From the NCBI GenBank assembly GCA_965223435.1, contig CBDCWQ010000021.1, forward strand, positions 930,001 to 994,000: 64,000 bases of DNA, given 5' to 3'. Numbering within the stretch: position 1 is the stretch's first letter; each line of letters opens with the position of its first letter. Shown here piece by piece: positions 34,282 to 41,255 of the stretch. Both the position numbers and the translations under genes were made by a program. The stretch is from CBDCWQ01 sp965223435. Lineage in GTDB: Bacteria; Myxococcota; Kuafuiibacteriia; Kuafuiibacteriales; Kuafuiibacteriaceae. The notes beneath the pieces were generated by a model that was given only the letters and a program-made list of their open reading frames with translations, was not told the DNA's origin and searched no databases.

Positions 34282-34962
34282 CTACCGAGGCCCCTCGCTG
34301 CCCGAGTTGGGTAAGGGGTGGTCGTTGCGAATGCGACGAATAATTTGATTGAGGTAAGAACGCGTAATCTTCGCGTCTACGGCAGCCCAGCTCACGTTTC
34401 CTCGTCGACTGAGCAGGAGTCGGTTGACATAGAGTCGCTCGAAGTCTCGCAAGACCGCTTCCCGCGCTTCCTTGAATGGAACCGACGTACCCGGCACGGA
34501 GATCGTAGTGGGCACCAGTATTTCTTGGGTGCTTGCGTCCGGATCGGCAGCCTGAGTGACCGGCGATGAGGAGGGTGCCTCAGGCGGCAACGATGGCAAA
34601 GCAGTATCGGCTTCTGAGGATTTTTCCTCCCAAAGCATGATTGTTGTCTCTCCGATCTCGAAGCTCGAGCCGACAGAGAGTAAAGCGCGCTGGACCAGAA
34701 TGCCGTCAAGGAACACGCCGTTGGTCGTCCCGAGGTTGATGACGAAGGTCTTTCGGTCTCGCTCCCATATTTGGACGTGTTTTCTCGAAACCGTAGGGTC
34801 CGTCAGAACCAAATCATTCTCCGTGCTCCGGCCGATGCTCATGGTGTCTCGAGAAAGTTCCATTCGCTGACCACAGTCTGGTCCGGCAACAACGCAGACG
34901 ACTAGAGTTGATGGGGTCGAAGACTTTCGATTCTTTTGAGAATGGGGGTTTGTTTCAGACAT
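34282..34962 (-). CDS. FHA-domain protein with C-terminal Fis-like helix-turn-helix
   Basis: GGAGAGAA 5 bases before the ATG at 34962 sets the start; the longer frame to 35121 is rejected. Residues 38-112 are a forkhead-associated domain with all key elements: SIGRSTENDLVLTD, VSRKHVQI and LGTTNGVFLDG, which bind phosphothreonine peptides. After a Ser/Pro-rich linker the last 55 residues (FKEAREAVLRDFERLYVNRLL, then ITRSYLNQIIRRIRN) resemble the Fis-type helix-turn-helix of sigma-54 activators, without the AAA+ part between. It could link Ser/Thr kinase signalling to DNA binding, as such architectures do in myxobacteria. Kinase not nearby. Confidence 0.85.
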   Translation of the reverse strand: MSETNPHSQKNRKSSTPSTLVVCVVAGPDCGQRMELSRDTMSIGRSTENDLVLTDPTVSRKHVQIWERDRKTFVINLGTTNGVFLDGILVQRALLSVGSSFEIGETTIMLWEEKSSEADTALPSLPPEAPSSSPVTQAADPDASTQEILVPTTISVPGTSVPFKEAREAVLRDFERLYVNRLLLSRRGNVSWAAVDAKITRSYLNQIIRRIRNDHPLPNSGSEGPR

Positions 34963-35729
34963 GTGACTTCTCTCCGCTCGGCAGGCTGCTGAGATGGAAA
35001 AGATTATGGCAAGGCCCATGCCGCCATCTAAATCCTTAAAATAGGGTTTTGTGGTCCCGCCGCAATGTGCACTTCTCGGCCACAAGACACCATTTGTTGA
35101 TGGCTCTTCAGGGGGCGCCATCGCCCGTTCGGAAGGGTTTCTTGAGTTTGGTGGTTCATAAGTCCGCCAAGATCGGCTGGGTTTAGACGAGTGTCAGGCG
35201 TTCTGACGTGAGCTGGCGCATGGAAGGAGGCCCGCAGTCGACTCCATTGGATGGGCAAACGCCGGTCGCATAACTTGGTCATCAAGGGACCCGGGATAGC
35301 GGCTTGTTGAGATTTGAAATACTTCGCTCGGATTTCGCGTCCCGAGAGCCTCGTGCGGAGGTCGATGCATGAGATTAAGTTCGACCGAAGTTTGGCTGAA
35401 TGGAACTGCTCGCCGTCCATTTGAGGTGCCCTGCCCTAAAAGAGGATGCTGCGCCACGAACCAATTGCTCTTTTGGTGTTCTATATATTTTTCGGAGAGA
35501 ACACAATACTTCGTGTGACTGTCCTGTATGACTGGCCACTATGTCTCCGATTTCATCCCGCTGGGCCGGTACTCGGTTGGAATACGATGCTTTGCTTAGA
35601 GTCAGATACAAATAACATTGTTGACGCGTATGCGAAGTATACGCAAGTTTGACTGCGTTGTTGGCTTGGGTTGATGAGCATCAAGAGTCCGAAGGGTTCA
35701 ACATCCCGACCAGGTGGTACGGGGCGAAA
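34963..35729. other. Gene-poor region
   Basis: About 770 bases upstream of the FHA gene and downstream of the broken transposase. Short frames on both strands have no recognisable domains. It holds the FHA promoter and probably eroded insertion-sequence flank. Confidence 0.4.
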
Positions 35730-36021
35730 GTGACCGGAAGCCTTCTTCGGTTGCGGGCGATCCAGGCGGACGACTTCTTTGAGGGAAGCCTTCTTGGGAA
35801 GGGAGCACAGAGGTTCACTTGCCCTTTTCTTCTTGGTCCGGCGCTCCGCACTGCGAATGCGGACAGCGTAAAACTGTCCACGCATTTTCCCTTTGCTGCC
35901 CCTCCTCCATAAAACGGTCCTAAATTTTCCGGCGGACCAATACCGATGAGCAAGTTGGTCGACGCGGACCCGCCTCATCCTCCGTCCAGCACTCGGGTAG
36001 ATAGAGCTGAGCATCTAAGCA
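35730..36021 (-). pseudogene. Degenerate IS701/IS4-like DDE transposase
   Basis: Pieces of one transposase appear in different minus-strand frames. Near 36015 reads LDAQLYLPECWTEDEAGPRR, the early LYLPxxWxxD motif. From about 35920 another frame reads KFRTVLWRRGSKGKMRGQFYAVRI followed by RSAERRTKKKR, the W-R-x-G-(S/T)-K-G-x-(M/L) block. Near 35780 follows SLPKKASLKEVVRL, close to the standard TPLKELVRLAKLRW. The segments between are missing or frameshifted, so the gene is dead. Ends and inverted repeats are not recognisable. Confidence 0.7.
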
Positions 36022-36157
36022 AAGCCCTAAATCATCCGATAGCGCGTGCATCGTTACGATGATTTGACAATTGTCGATCTTTCCTCGCGTCCCCGAGTAT
36101 TGCCTTTGGACCCCTACAGAACGCTCGCCTTTCTTGGCGATCCCTAATTAAGTAGTG

Positions 36158-36484
36158 CTAATCGAAAAAACTGTAGGCGCCTACGGTGCTCAGTTCAACC
36201 GGAGCGGGCGGTTCGTCGCAGCGCTCCTTAAGATCTTTCTGAAAGGCTTTGAACGCGGCGCTTTCCGCCAAGGGATTGCGCCCGTCCTCCGTTTCGATGG
36301 AAGCGAGGTGAAAGAAGGTCGCCCCATCCTGAAAGAAGGTCGCCCCATCCTGAGCGCAAAAGGTCGAGTACCTAAAGCCCGGCGGCGCCTTCTCTTTGAG
36401 CTCAGCGTAAACCGCATCGACGAGCCTTTTGTTCTCATCGGATTTTTCGGGCTTCACTTTGTAGCGGACAAGGATGCGTTTCAT
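36158..36484 (-). CDS. Small protein of antibiotic-biosynthesis-monooxygenase-like type
   Basis: A 108-residue protein beginning MKRILVRYKVKPEKSDENKRLVDAVYAEL and containing a FHLASIETEDGRNPL strand and AFKAFQKDLKERCDEPP helix. The pattern of a short strand, a helix, a strand with a central Phe-His and a final helix suggests the ferredoxin-like dimeric alpha/beta-barrel fold (ABM or similar), but the match is loose. A 21-bp in-frame tandem duplication gives QDGATFFQDGATFFH in the middle. It follows the NmrA-like gene by 15 bases, so it belongs to the MarR-linked operon. Confidence 0.6.
   Translation of the reverse strand: MKRILVRYKVKPEKSDENKRLVDAVYAELKEKAPPGFRYSTFCAQDGATFFQDGATFFHLASIETEDGRNPLAESAAFKAFQKDLKERCDEPPAPVELSTVGAYSFFD
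36310..36351 (+). repeat. 21-bp perfect tandem duplication inside a coding region
   Basis: Two identical 21-bp units lie head to tail (36310-36330 and 36331-36351). They add seven residues (DGATFFQ/DGATFFH) to the 108-residue protein without breaking the frame, and being identical they look recent. Confidence 0.9.
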
Positions 36485-36499
36485 GCATCTGGTTTCCCG

Positions 36500-37666
36500 T
36501 CACGCACCCGTAGATGTCAAGAGGGGTCGAACCGAGCCAGGGCGCTCTTGATTCCGCGCCCCCGGCTTTGGTATTTCCCCGGCCTGCAGCAGCAGGCTCT
36601 GGGCCTCCGCTGCCTTGCGCCATTGTGGGCTTTCGTGGGCGAGGAGGGCCTTGTCTAGTTTTGGGTATGATTGCGCCTGCTCCCATTTTGGCAGATCAGG
36701 CGCGGCGGTGAGCATCATCTTAAGCAGAAAGGTCAAGGTTCCGAGCTTTGTCCCCACCCTGAGGCCTGAGGCGATGAGCTCGGGATTTGCCACATACCTT
36801 CGTACGGTTGTTTCAAAGTCTTCGGCGGGAGTGCCGGTCACAAGCTCCACATGATCGGTGGGTGCACCCACAGCATAGGTGCCTTCGCGTAGCTCTTCCG
36901 CGTAGTACCTGAGGTTTGCGATCTCAAAGACGCCGAAGCCCATGGCGGTCGCGGCCTTCGCAAACATTTTGAAGGGGGCGTTCGTGTACTTCACCTTGCG
37001 ACCCAAGACATGGCCCACGACGTTCGCGATGTCCGATGGCGACAGGAGTTTTGGTCCGGTGGGCCGGTAGCACTTTCCAATGTGGTCTTTGGGCTGCGCC
37101 AGTATGCCCGCGGCGACCCGACCGATGTCTTCGTTCGATGGCGGCGCGTTCAACCCTTCTCCAAAGGGCGCCATCAGCATGCCCAAGTTTGCCATAACGG
37201 GTAGACTGACCAGGTACACAAAAGCAAATAGCCCAGGGTTCAGATGAACCACATCTACGCTGGGCATGAGACGATAAACATTGTTCGCGATCCAATGCTC
37301 GCGCGTAACCATCGACGGATGTGCTGGATGGGGATTCCATCCACTCATTAGCGCCACCACTTCGAGTCTGGCCTCCTCCGCGGCCAGAGCGAAGAGCATG
37401 GCGTTGTGTAGAAGGTTCGGTGCGAAAGGCGGGCAGTGATAAGCTCGCTGTACCCCCACCATGGCGGCACGTAAATCTCGAAAGTCGTAAAGGTTCCCCA
37501 CAAAAACCTCCGCGCCTTCATTGCGAAGACGAGCGGCTCGCGCGTCATTGCTTCGAACGAAGGCTCGGACCGGAAAACCGCGTTGAAGCAATTCGGATGC
37601 GGCTATGGTGCCGGTCCGACCGGCGGCGGAAGTGACCAAAATTCTAGGCTTTCTGTAGTTAGGCAT
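36500..37666 (-). CDS. NmrA-like atypical SDR (NAD(P)-binding)
   Basis: AAGGAG 7 bases before the ATG at 37666 sets the start. The N-terminus RILVTSAAGRTGTIAASELLQRGFPVRAFVRS is the NmrA/atypical-SDR glycine motif, followed by GAEVFVGNLYDFRDL and a hydrophobic strand region; the usual catalytic Tyr-x3-Lys is not evident, as in NmrA-like members. Residues 220-300 form the C-terminal substrate lobe. Family members are redox sensors or reductases of small aromatic or lipid substrates. It overlaps the end of the GST fragment by 8 bases and belongs to the operon under the MarR-type operator. Confidence 0.82.
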   Translation of the reverse strand: MPNYRKPRILVTSAAGRTGTIAASELLQRGFPVRAFVRSNDARAARLRNEGAEVFVGNLYDFRDLRAAMVGVQRAYHCPPFAPNLLHNAMLFALAAEEARLEVVALMSGWNPHPAHPSMVTREHWIANNVYRLMPSVDVVHLNPGLFAFVYLVSLPVMANLGMLMAPFGEGLNAPPSNEDIGRVAAGILAQPKDHIGKCYRPTGPKLLSPSDIANVVGHVLGRKVKYTNAPFKMFAKAATAMGFGVFEIANLRYYAEELREGTYAVGAPTDHVELVTGTPAEDFETTVRRYVANPELIASGLRVGTKLGTLTFLLKMMLTAAPDLPKWEQAQSYPKLDKALLAHESPQWRKAAEAQSLLLQAGEIPKPGARNQERPGSVRPLLTSTGA

Positions 37667-37943
37667 TGTTTCGCTCCTTAGTCTGCGCACACATCCAGCA
37701 TACGTTGATACGCGGGTCGGTTTCGGGTGCGCGTAACCCATGTCGCGCCATCGATTCAAACAAAATGTCATCGTCGTTTACCAGCGCGGGAACCTTTCCC
37801 AACGGATGGATTTTTCGATACTCGTCGGTCTTGTGCTCTTTGTCCCGCAACCGCACTTTGACTCGCGTGTACGGGATCTCGAGCTCTTCGAGAAGCCAGA
37901 GTGGGCGAGTGGATCGTGTCTTTGGATGAAAATACAACTTCAT
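37659..37943 (-). pseudogene. Glutathione S-transferase N-terminal fragment
   Basis: The first 66 residues are a clean GST thioredoxin-fold domain: MKLYFHPKTRSTRPLWLLEE, HPLGKVPALVNDDDILFESMA. At ESMA the sequence leaves the family (the expected AI-x-x-YLADKY is replaced by RHGLRAPETDPRINVCWMC), so the C-terminal alpha-helical domain that binds the second substrate is missing. A stop follows after 28 residues, overlapping the NmrA-like start. Either a truncated gene or a frameshift product; a standalone thioredoxin-fold role is possible but unlikely. A GAGAGGAAAACCA leader precedes the ATG, so it is still translated in principle. Confidence 0.7.
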
Positions 37944-38071
37944 TGGTTTTCCTCTCTAATCTCGTACTTAACTACCAAATCGTCGGGCATGGGCTTGGGA
38001 TACGAAAGATCAGGCCTTGGATACTCCGTCTTACCTACAGCGGCCTGAACAAGAATAGTGGGTTTCGTCAT
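37940..38071 (-). CDS. Small 43-residue ORF heading the GST/NmrA operon
   Basis: MTKPTILVQAAVGKTEYPRP begins at an ATG 24 bases after the operator palindrome and ends in a TGA that overlaps the GST start (ATGA). The position and overlap suggest translation as a leader gene of the operon. The content (EYPRPDLSYPKPMPDDLVV) matches no family I know; it may be a remnant of a larger gene. Too short for certainty. Confidence 0.4.
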   Translation of the reverse strand: MTKPTILVQAAVGKTEYPRPDLSYPKPMPDDLVVKYEIREENQ

Positions 38072-38094
38072 GGATGATGGCTCTTGTTTGGTAG

Positions 38095-38106
38095 TTGTAT
38101 ATACAA
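38095..38106. promoter_or_regulatory. MarR-type operator TTGTATATACAA upstream of the GST/NmrA operon
   Basis: A perfect 12-bp palindrome, 24 bases upstream of the first ORF of the operon. The same sequence with one change (TTGTATATGCAA) lies upstream of the adjacent MarR gene, the standard arrangement for a MarR repressor controlling itself and a neighbouring detoxification operon. Confidence 0.75.
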
Positions 38107-38142
38107 TTCAGAATGCAAAAAATTCACCCGTCCGGCCAAATG

Positions 38143-38610
38143 TCAGCCGATCGCCTCGTGCTGCTGGGCACGCACCGAGGCTCGCATAATGGCGTCACTC
38201 GCCCGCTTCCCTGTCATCGACACGACTTCGTCCTGGGCTTTACGCCAAAGGGGACCGGCCTTCGCAACCAGCCTCCGACCGGCTGGGGTGATGCGCAACT
38301 GAAGCCGGTGACCGGACTCAGCGGGCTGACTATTGATCCAGCCTCGAGCCTCAAGAAGGCGAAGATTCCGGCTAAGCGTAGACTTTTCGAAGCCAAGAAG
38401 CGCCGCGACTTGATGGGGGGCGATCGGGCCGCGTTCCGTCACCAACACTAAGATATTCATTTGCGAAAACTTAATCCCTAGCGGACGGAGTTGTTGGTCA
38501 TAGATTCGCGAGACGATCCTGCTTAGCATGCGGAGGCGTGCGCCAATGCATTCCACGAAAATCTCCTGGCTCATCGTCCGAGCTCCACCCATACCTTCGC
38601 TCGTGCTCAT
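38143..38610 (-). CDS. MarR-family transcriptional regulator
   Basis: A 155-residue winged-helix protein: dimerisation helix RLRMLSRIVSRIYDQQLRPLG, then FSQMNILVLVTERG, helix-turn-helix PHQVAALLGFEKSTLSRNLRLLEARGWI, and the wing GHRLQLRITPAGRRLV. MarR proteins repress genes for resistance or catabolism and release DNA on binding aromatic ligands. It lies directly upstream of and in the same direction as the GST/NmrA-like/ABM-like operon, and palindromes nearly identical in sequence precede both, so it probably regulates both. The ligand is unknown. Confidence 0.9.
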   Translation of the reverse strand: MSTSEGMGGARTMSQEIFVECIGARLRMLSRIVSRIYDQQLRPLGIKFSQMNILVLVTERGPIAPHQVAALLGFEKSTLSRNLRLLEARGWINSQPAESGHRLQLRITPAGRRLVAKAGPLWRKAQDEVVSMTGKRASDAIMRASVRAQQHEAIG

Positions 38611-38620
38611 TCTCTAATGG

Positions 38621-38632
38621 TTGTATATGCAA
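38621..38632. promoter_or_regulatory. MarR-type operator TTGTATATGCAA upstream of the MarR gene
   Basis: A 12-bp near-palindrome 10 bases upstream of the MarR start codon, differing at one base from the palindrome at 38095. Probably the autoregulatory site. Confidence 0.75.
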
Positions 38633-38697
38633 CATGATCCCTTGTCAACCCTAGCCGATCGGGCCACCCTGGGTCGCGACCTGTGGATTGACCGAAA

Positions 38698-40740
38698 CTA
38701 TCGCACGGATGGCTGTGGATTTAAGAAGTACAGCCAACCAATGTTGTTCGAAAGGCGCGCATACGCGCCCATTCGTAACCCCATTCCGACAAAGGCCACG
38801 CTCTCCACTTCCCCGTCGAGATCGATTTCAACCGGTTCGTCCTGTCCATTGGTCGCGAAGCTCTGCAAGTGAGTGACATATCTATGGTTGTCATTGAGGC
38901 GATCAACCATACCATGCACTACACCATCGTAACTGATCGAAACCAATGGCAGTATTTTACGCAACATGGTATGGCTTGTCCCTGCCGGTTCGAAATCGCC
39001 GTATGAACCACAGGAAATCGTGCCGTCCTTGTTGCCAAAGCACATGGTTTCGGCGTGAGGTCCGACCGCCAAGACTCTCAAGCCCGTCTCTTGGTACTCT
39101 TTGAATACGTCGAATGAAGTCGTTGCGGGTGTCCTGAGATTATCGATCGACAGCTCGAGAATTTGCAAAAGCTCACCTTCTGCCAGCAAGACTTTGTCTC
39201 CGAAAGGCGAGGCCCACAGTCCAGGAAGGCGATAGTAGCGATCGTCAAGCTGCGAGTCTTCGCTAAGAAGGGTACCCTCTTTGGCATCGAATACCTGCCC
39301 TCGGTTGCTCACCAGGACAGGCCGTCCGCCCGCTCGTGTCCACATCATCTTAAAAAACACACAATTGAAACAATGATCAAACAACGGTTGGTCATATCTG
39401 CGAATGATTTCCAAGGTAGCGGCATCAATGACAACAATGCGTTCCAGATCCTCGTCGACGACGAAGAGCTCCGTACCATCGCCGTTGATCGTGATAGCTC
39501 CGAGCTCAATTCCCTCATGCAGAGTCTCTAGAAGCGCCCCGGAGACAGCGTCGTAAAGCTCAATGGTCTTTTCTCGCTTGAGGTATATCCAGGGCATAAC
39601 GGGATTTGCGAGTAGAACAGGACGGTCGCTAAAGTCTTTTCTGATTTGAAAGCGCAGAGTTTCCGTGCTCGTTTCACCGATGCGGAGACCTACGCGGATT
39701 TTTGGCGGGGCGCCTCCTCGAGAAAGGGTCACGGTCCCGAAATGGTCACCTGGGGCGAGACCGCCCGGGTCGGCCTGGATAGTCAGTTTGGCCGGGGTCT
39801 CCGTCTGGTCGAGTTCCAACTTGATCCACGGGGTGTTGGTATCCGCCGAGACCTTGAGGGAAGCTTCGGCGCGGCTACGTATCTTGACCACACCCACGAG
39901 GCGCTCAAGCTCCGGTACCTTGATTAAAGACACGCCTTCCGCCGAAAGCAGGAGTCGATTGGCTTCCACGTTCATTACCACCGCAACGTCTTGCGCCTCT
40001 GCTCCATCAGTCGCAACGGAGAGCGTCGCAGAATGAACGCCAGGACCCAAGTCTTTTGGGTCCACGGAGAGCTCGATTTTCGTTGGCCCCACGCCCGAGG
40101 CGGGCTCCGCTTGGAGCCACTCCTTGTCCGGGACAGCAGTCCAGCTTCCACGTGTGCCGAATATTGATACTTTTTGTGTCGGAGGACTGGGGGAACCGGA
40201 AACCGTATGAAACGTCAATCTCTGTGGCGTAGTCTTCAGCTGTTCTTTCAGACTGTACTGAACGAGAACGTCACGAAACCCTAACAACTGACGAGGACGG
40301 CCAATCGGGTTGTTCACGTGAGCGATGCGGACAATCTGTGAATAGTCACCCGGGTCAATGCGGGTACTCAAGATCCTCACTTCAACCGCTCCCGGAAAGG
40401 GACCAGGCGGATCACTGGCACGCAACGTCAGCCAAGATGCGAGGTCGCCCGTAGGGACGCCTGCTTGCAACTCGTCTCCGTAGAATGTGACGTAGAAGCT
40501 CTTTGTCTTGGGAGTAACGGCCCCAAACGCTGCCGAAAATGTCAGTGCCTCAGGCTCAACTTTCGGGGGGGAACCCTCCGTGTGAAGTTCGGGATCCCCG
40601 GTCTGTGTGTTCAAGATCTCTTCCGGTTTGCCCGGGTTGTTGCTCCCCTCGCAACCACCGACAAGCGAAGCCAAAAACGCAACAAATGGAACAACGACAT
40701 GGTACCCCGGTTCGTATCTCGAGTTTTCGGGCAAAGACAT
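38698..40740 (-). CDS. Lipoprotein with Ig-like repeats and C-terminal beta-propeller-like domain
   Basis: The start at 40740 gives a lipoprotein signal ending at Cys 30 (SLVGGC); the open frame to 40845 is excluded. Residues 60-370 hold repeats of about 90 residues with PQRLTFHTVSG, WLQAEPASGVGPTKIELSVDPKDL and PGVHSATLSVAT patterns, like BACON/Ig-like modules of secreted carbohydrate-binding proteins. Residues 370-680 contain propeller-like blades (TINGDGTELFVVDEDLERIVVIDAATLEIIRRYD, KVLLAEGELLQILELS). No enzyme motif. Exported to the outer membrane surface or periplasm; adhesion or carbohydrate binding is a guess. Confidence 0.7.
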   Translation of the reverse strand: MSLPENSRYEPGYHVVVPFVAFLASLVGGCEGSNNPGKPEEILNTQTGDPELHTEGSPPKVEPEALTFSAAFGAVTPKTKSFYVTFYGDELQAGVPTGDLASWLTLRASDPPGPFPGAVEVRILSTRIDPGDYSQIVRIAHVNNPIGRPRQLLGFRDVLVQYSLKEQLKTTPQRLTFHTVSGSPSPPTQKVSIFGTRGSWTAVPDKEWLQAEPASGVGPTKIELSVDPKDLGPGVHSATLSVATDGAEAQDVAVVMNVEANRLLLSAEGVSLIKVPELERLVGVVKIRSRAEASLKVSADTNTPWIKLELDQTETPAKLTIQADPGGLAPGDHFGTVTLSRGGAPPKIRVGLRIGETSTETLRFQIRKDFSDRPVLLANPVMPWIYLKREKTIELYDAVSGALLETLHEGIELGAITINGDGTELFVVDEDLERIVVIDAATLEIIRRYDQPLFDHCFNCVFFKMMWTRAGGRPVLVSNRGQVFDAKEGTLLSEDSQLDDRYYRLPGLWASPFGDKVLLAEGELLQILELSIDNLRTPATTSFDVFKEYQETGLRVLAVGPHAETMCFGNKDGTISCGSYGDFEPAGTSHTMLRKILPLVSISYDGVVHGMVDRLNDNHRYVTHLQSFATNGQDEPVEIDLDGEVESVAFVGMGLRMGAYARLSNNIGWLYFLNPQPSVR

Positions 40741-41255
40741 CTTGTATATTCTAATCCGGATCGTATGAGTTCCAAGACCAGTTGTTAGACAAAGACCGGC
40801 TCGCGGGTGCTCAAAGAGCACACAGACGAAGGTGTAAGCAATCACGACCGAGTCGAGTCACAAATCGGACTCGCACGCGCGGGCGTCGCCCAGAAGGGTT
40901 CTCAGGGACCAGGCCCCTCCAGCCGGAAGACGTTGTCGGTGCACGCTGGGTGATCCGGTTTGCAACTCCCGACGCCTACGCAGTGATCTGGATGTGAGAG
41001 TCGTCGTTACATTACGCGTTGTGGCAAGCTATCTCTGTTCTACCATTGCACTCATCCTTTCGAAGATGAAGGACGGCTTTTCCTTCGTTGATTTTGGCTC
41101 GTTCGCGTCCGAACTACCAAATATTGCTATTCCCGCAAGAACGCCCAGGCCGATCGGATTCGTGAAGTATGCTGGGATGAGGGCTGTGCTCGGTGCAAGC
41201 CCAGCCAGCATTGCGTCACTGTGATATAAGAGAATACGTGTTTGCATCCCGCAAG
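40741..41255. other. Intergenic region, no convincing gene
   Basis: About 515 bases between two minus-strand lipoprotein genes. A 72-codon minus frame (41029-41247) has a hydrophobic stretch and a tail of Lys/Glu, and could be a small membrane protein, but there is no support beyond openness. Confidence 0.3.

Noticed and set aside
35649..35912. Plus-strand 87-codon frame
   Set aside because: It overlaps the transposase remnant on the other strand, whose motifs are clear; the plus frame has no recognisable features.
41029..41247. 72-codon minus frame with one hydrophobic stretch
   Set aside because: Kept out of the gene list because only the open frame and a hydrophobic patch support it.
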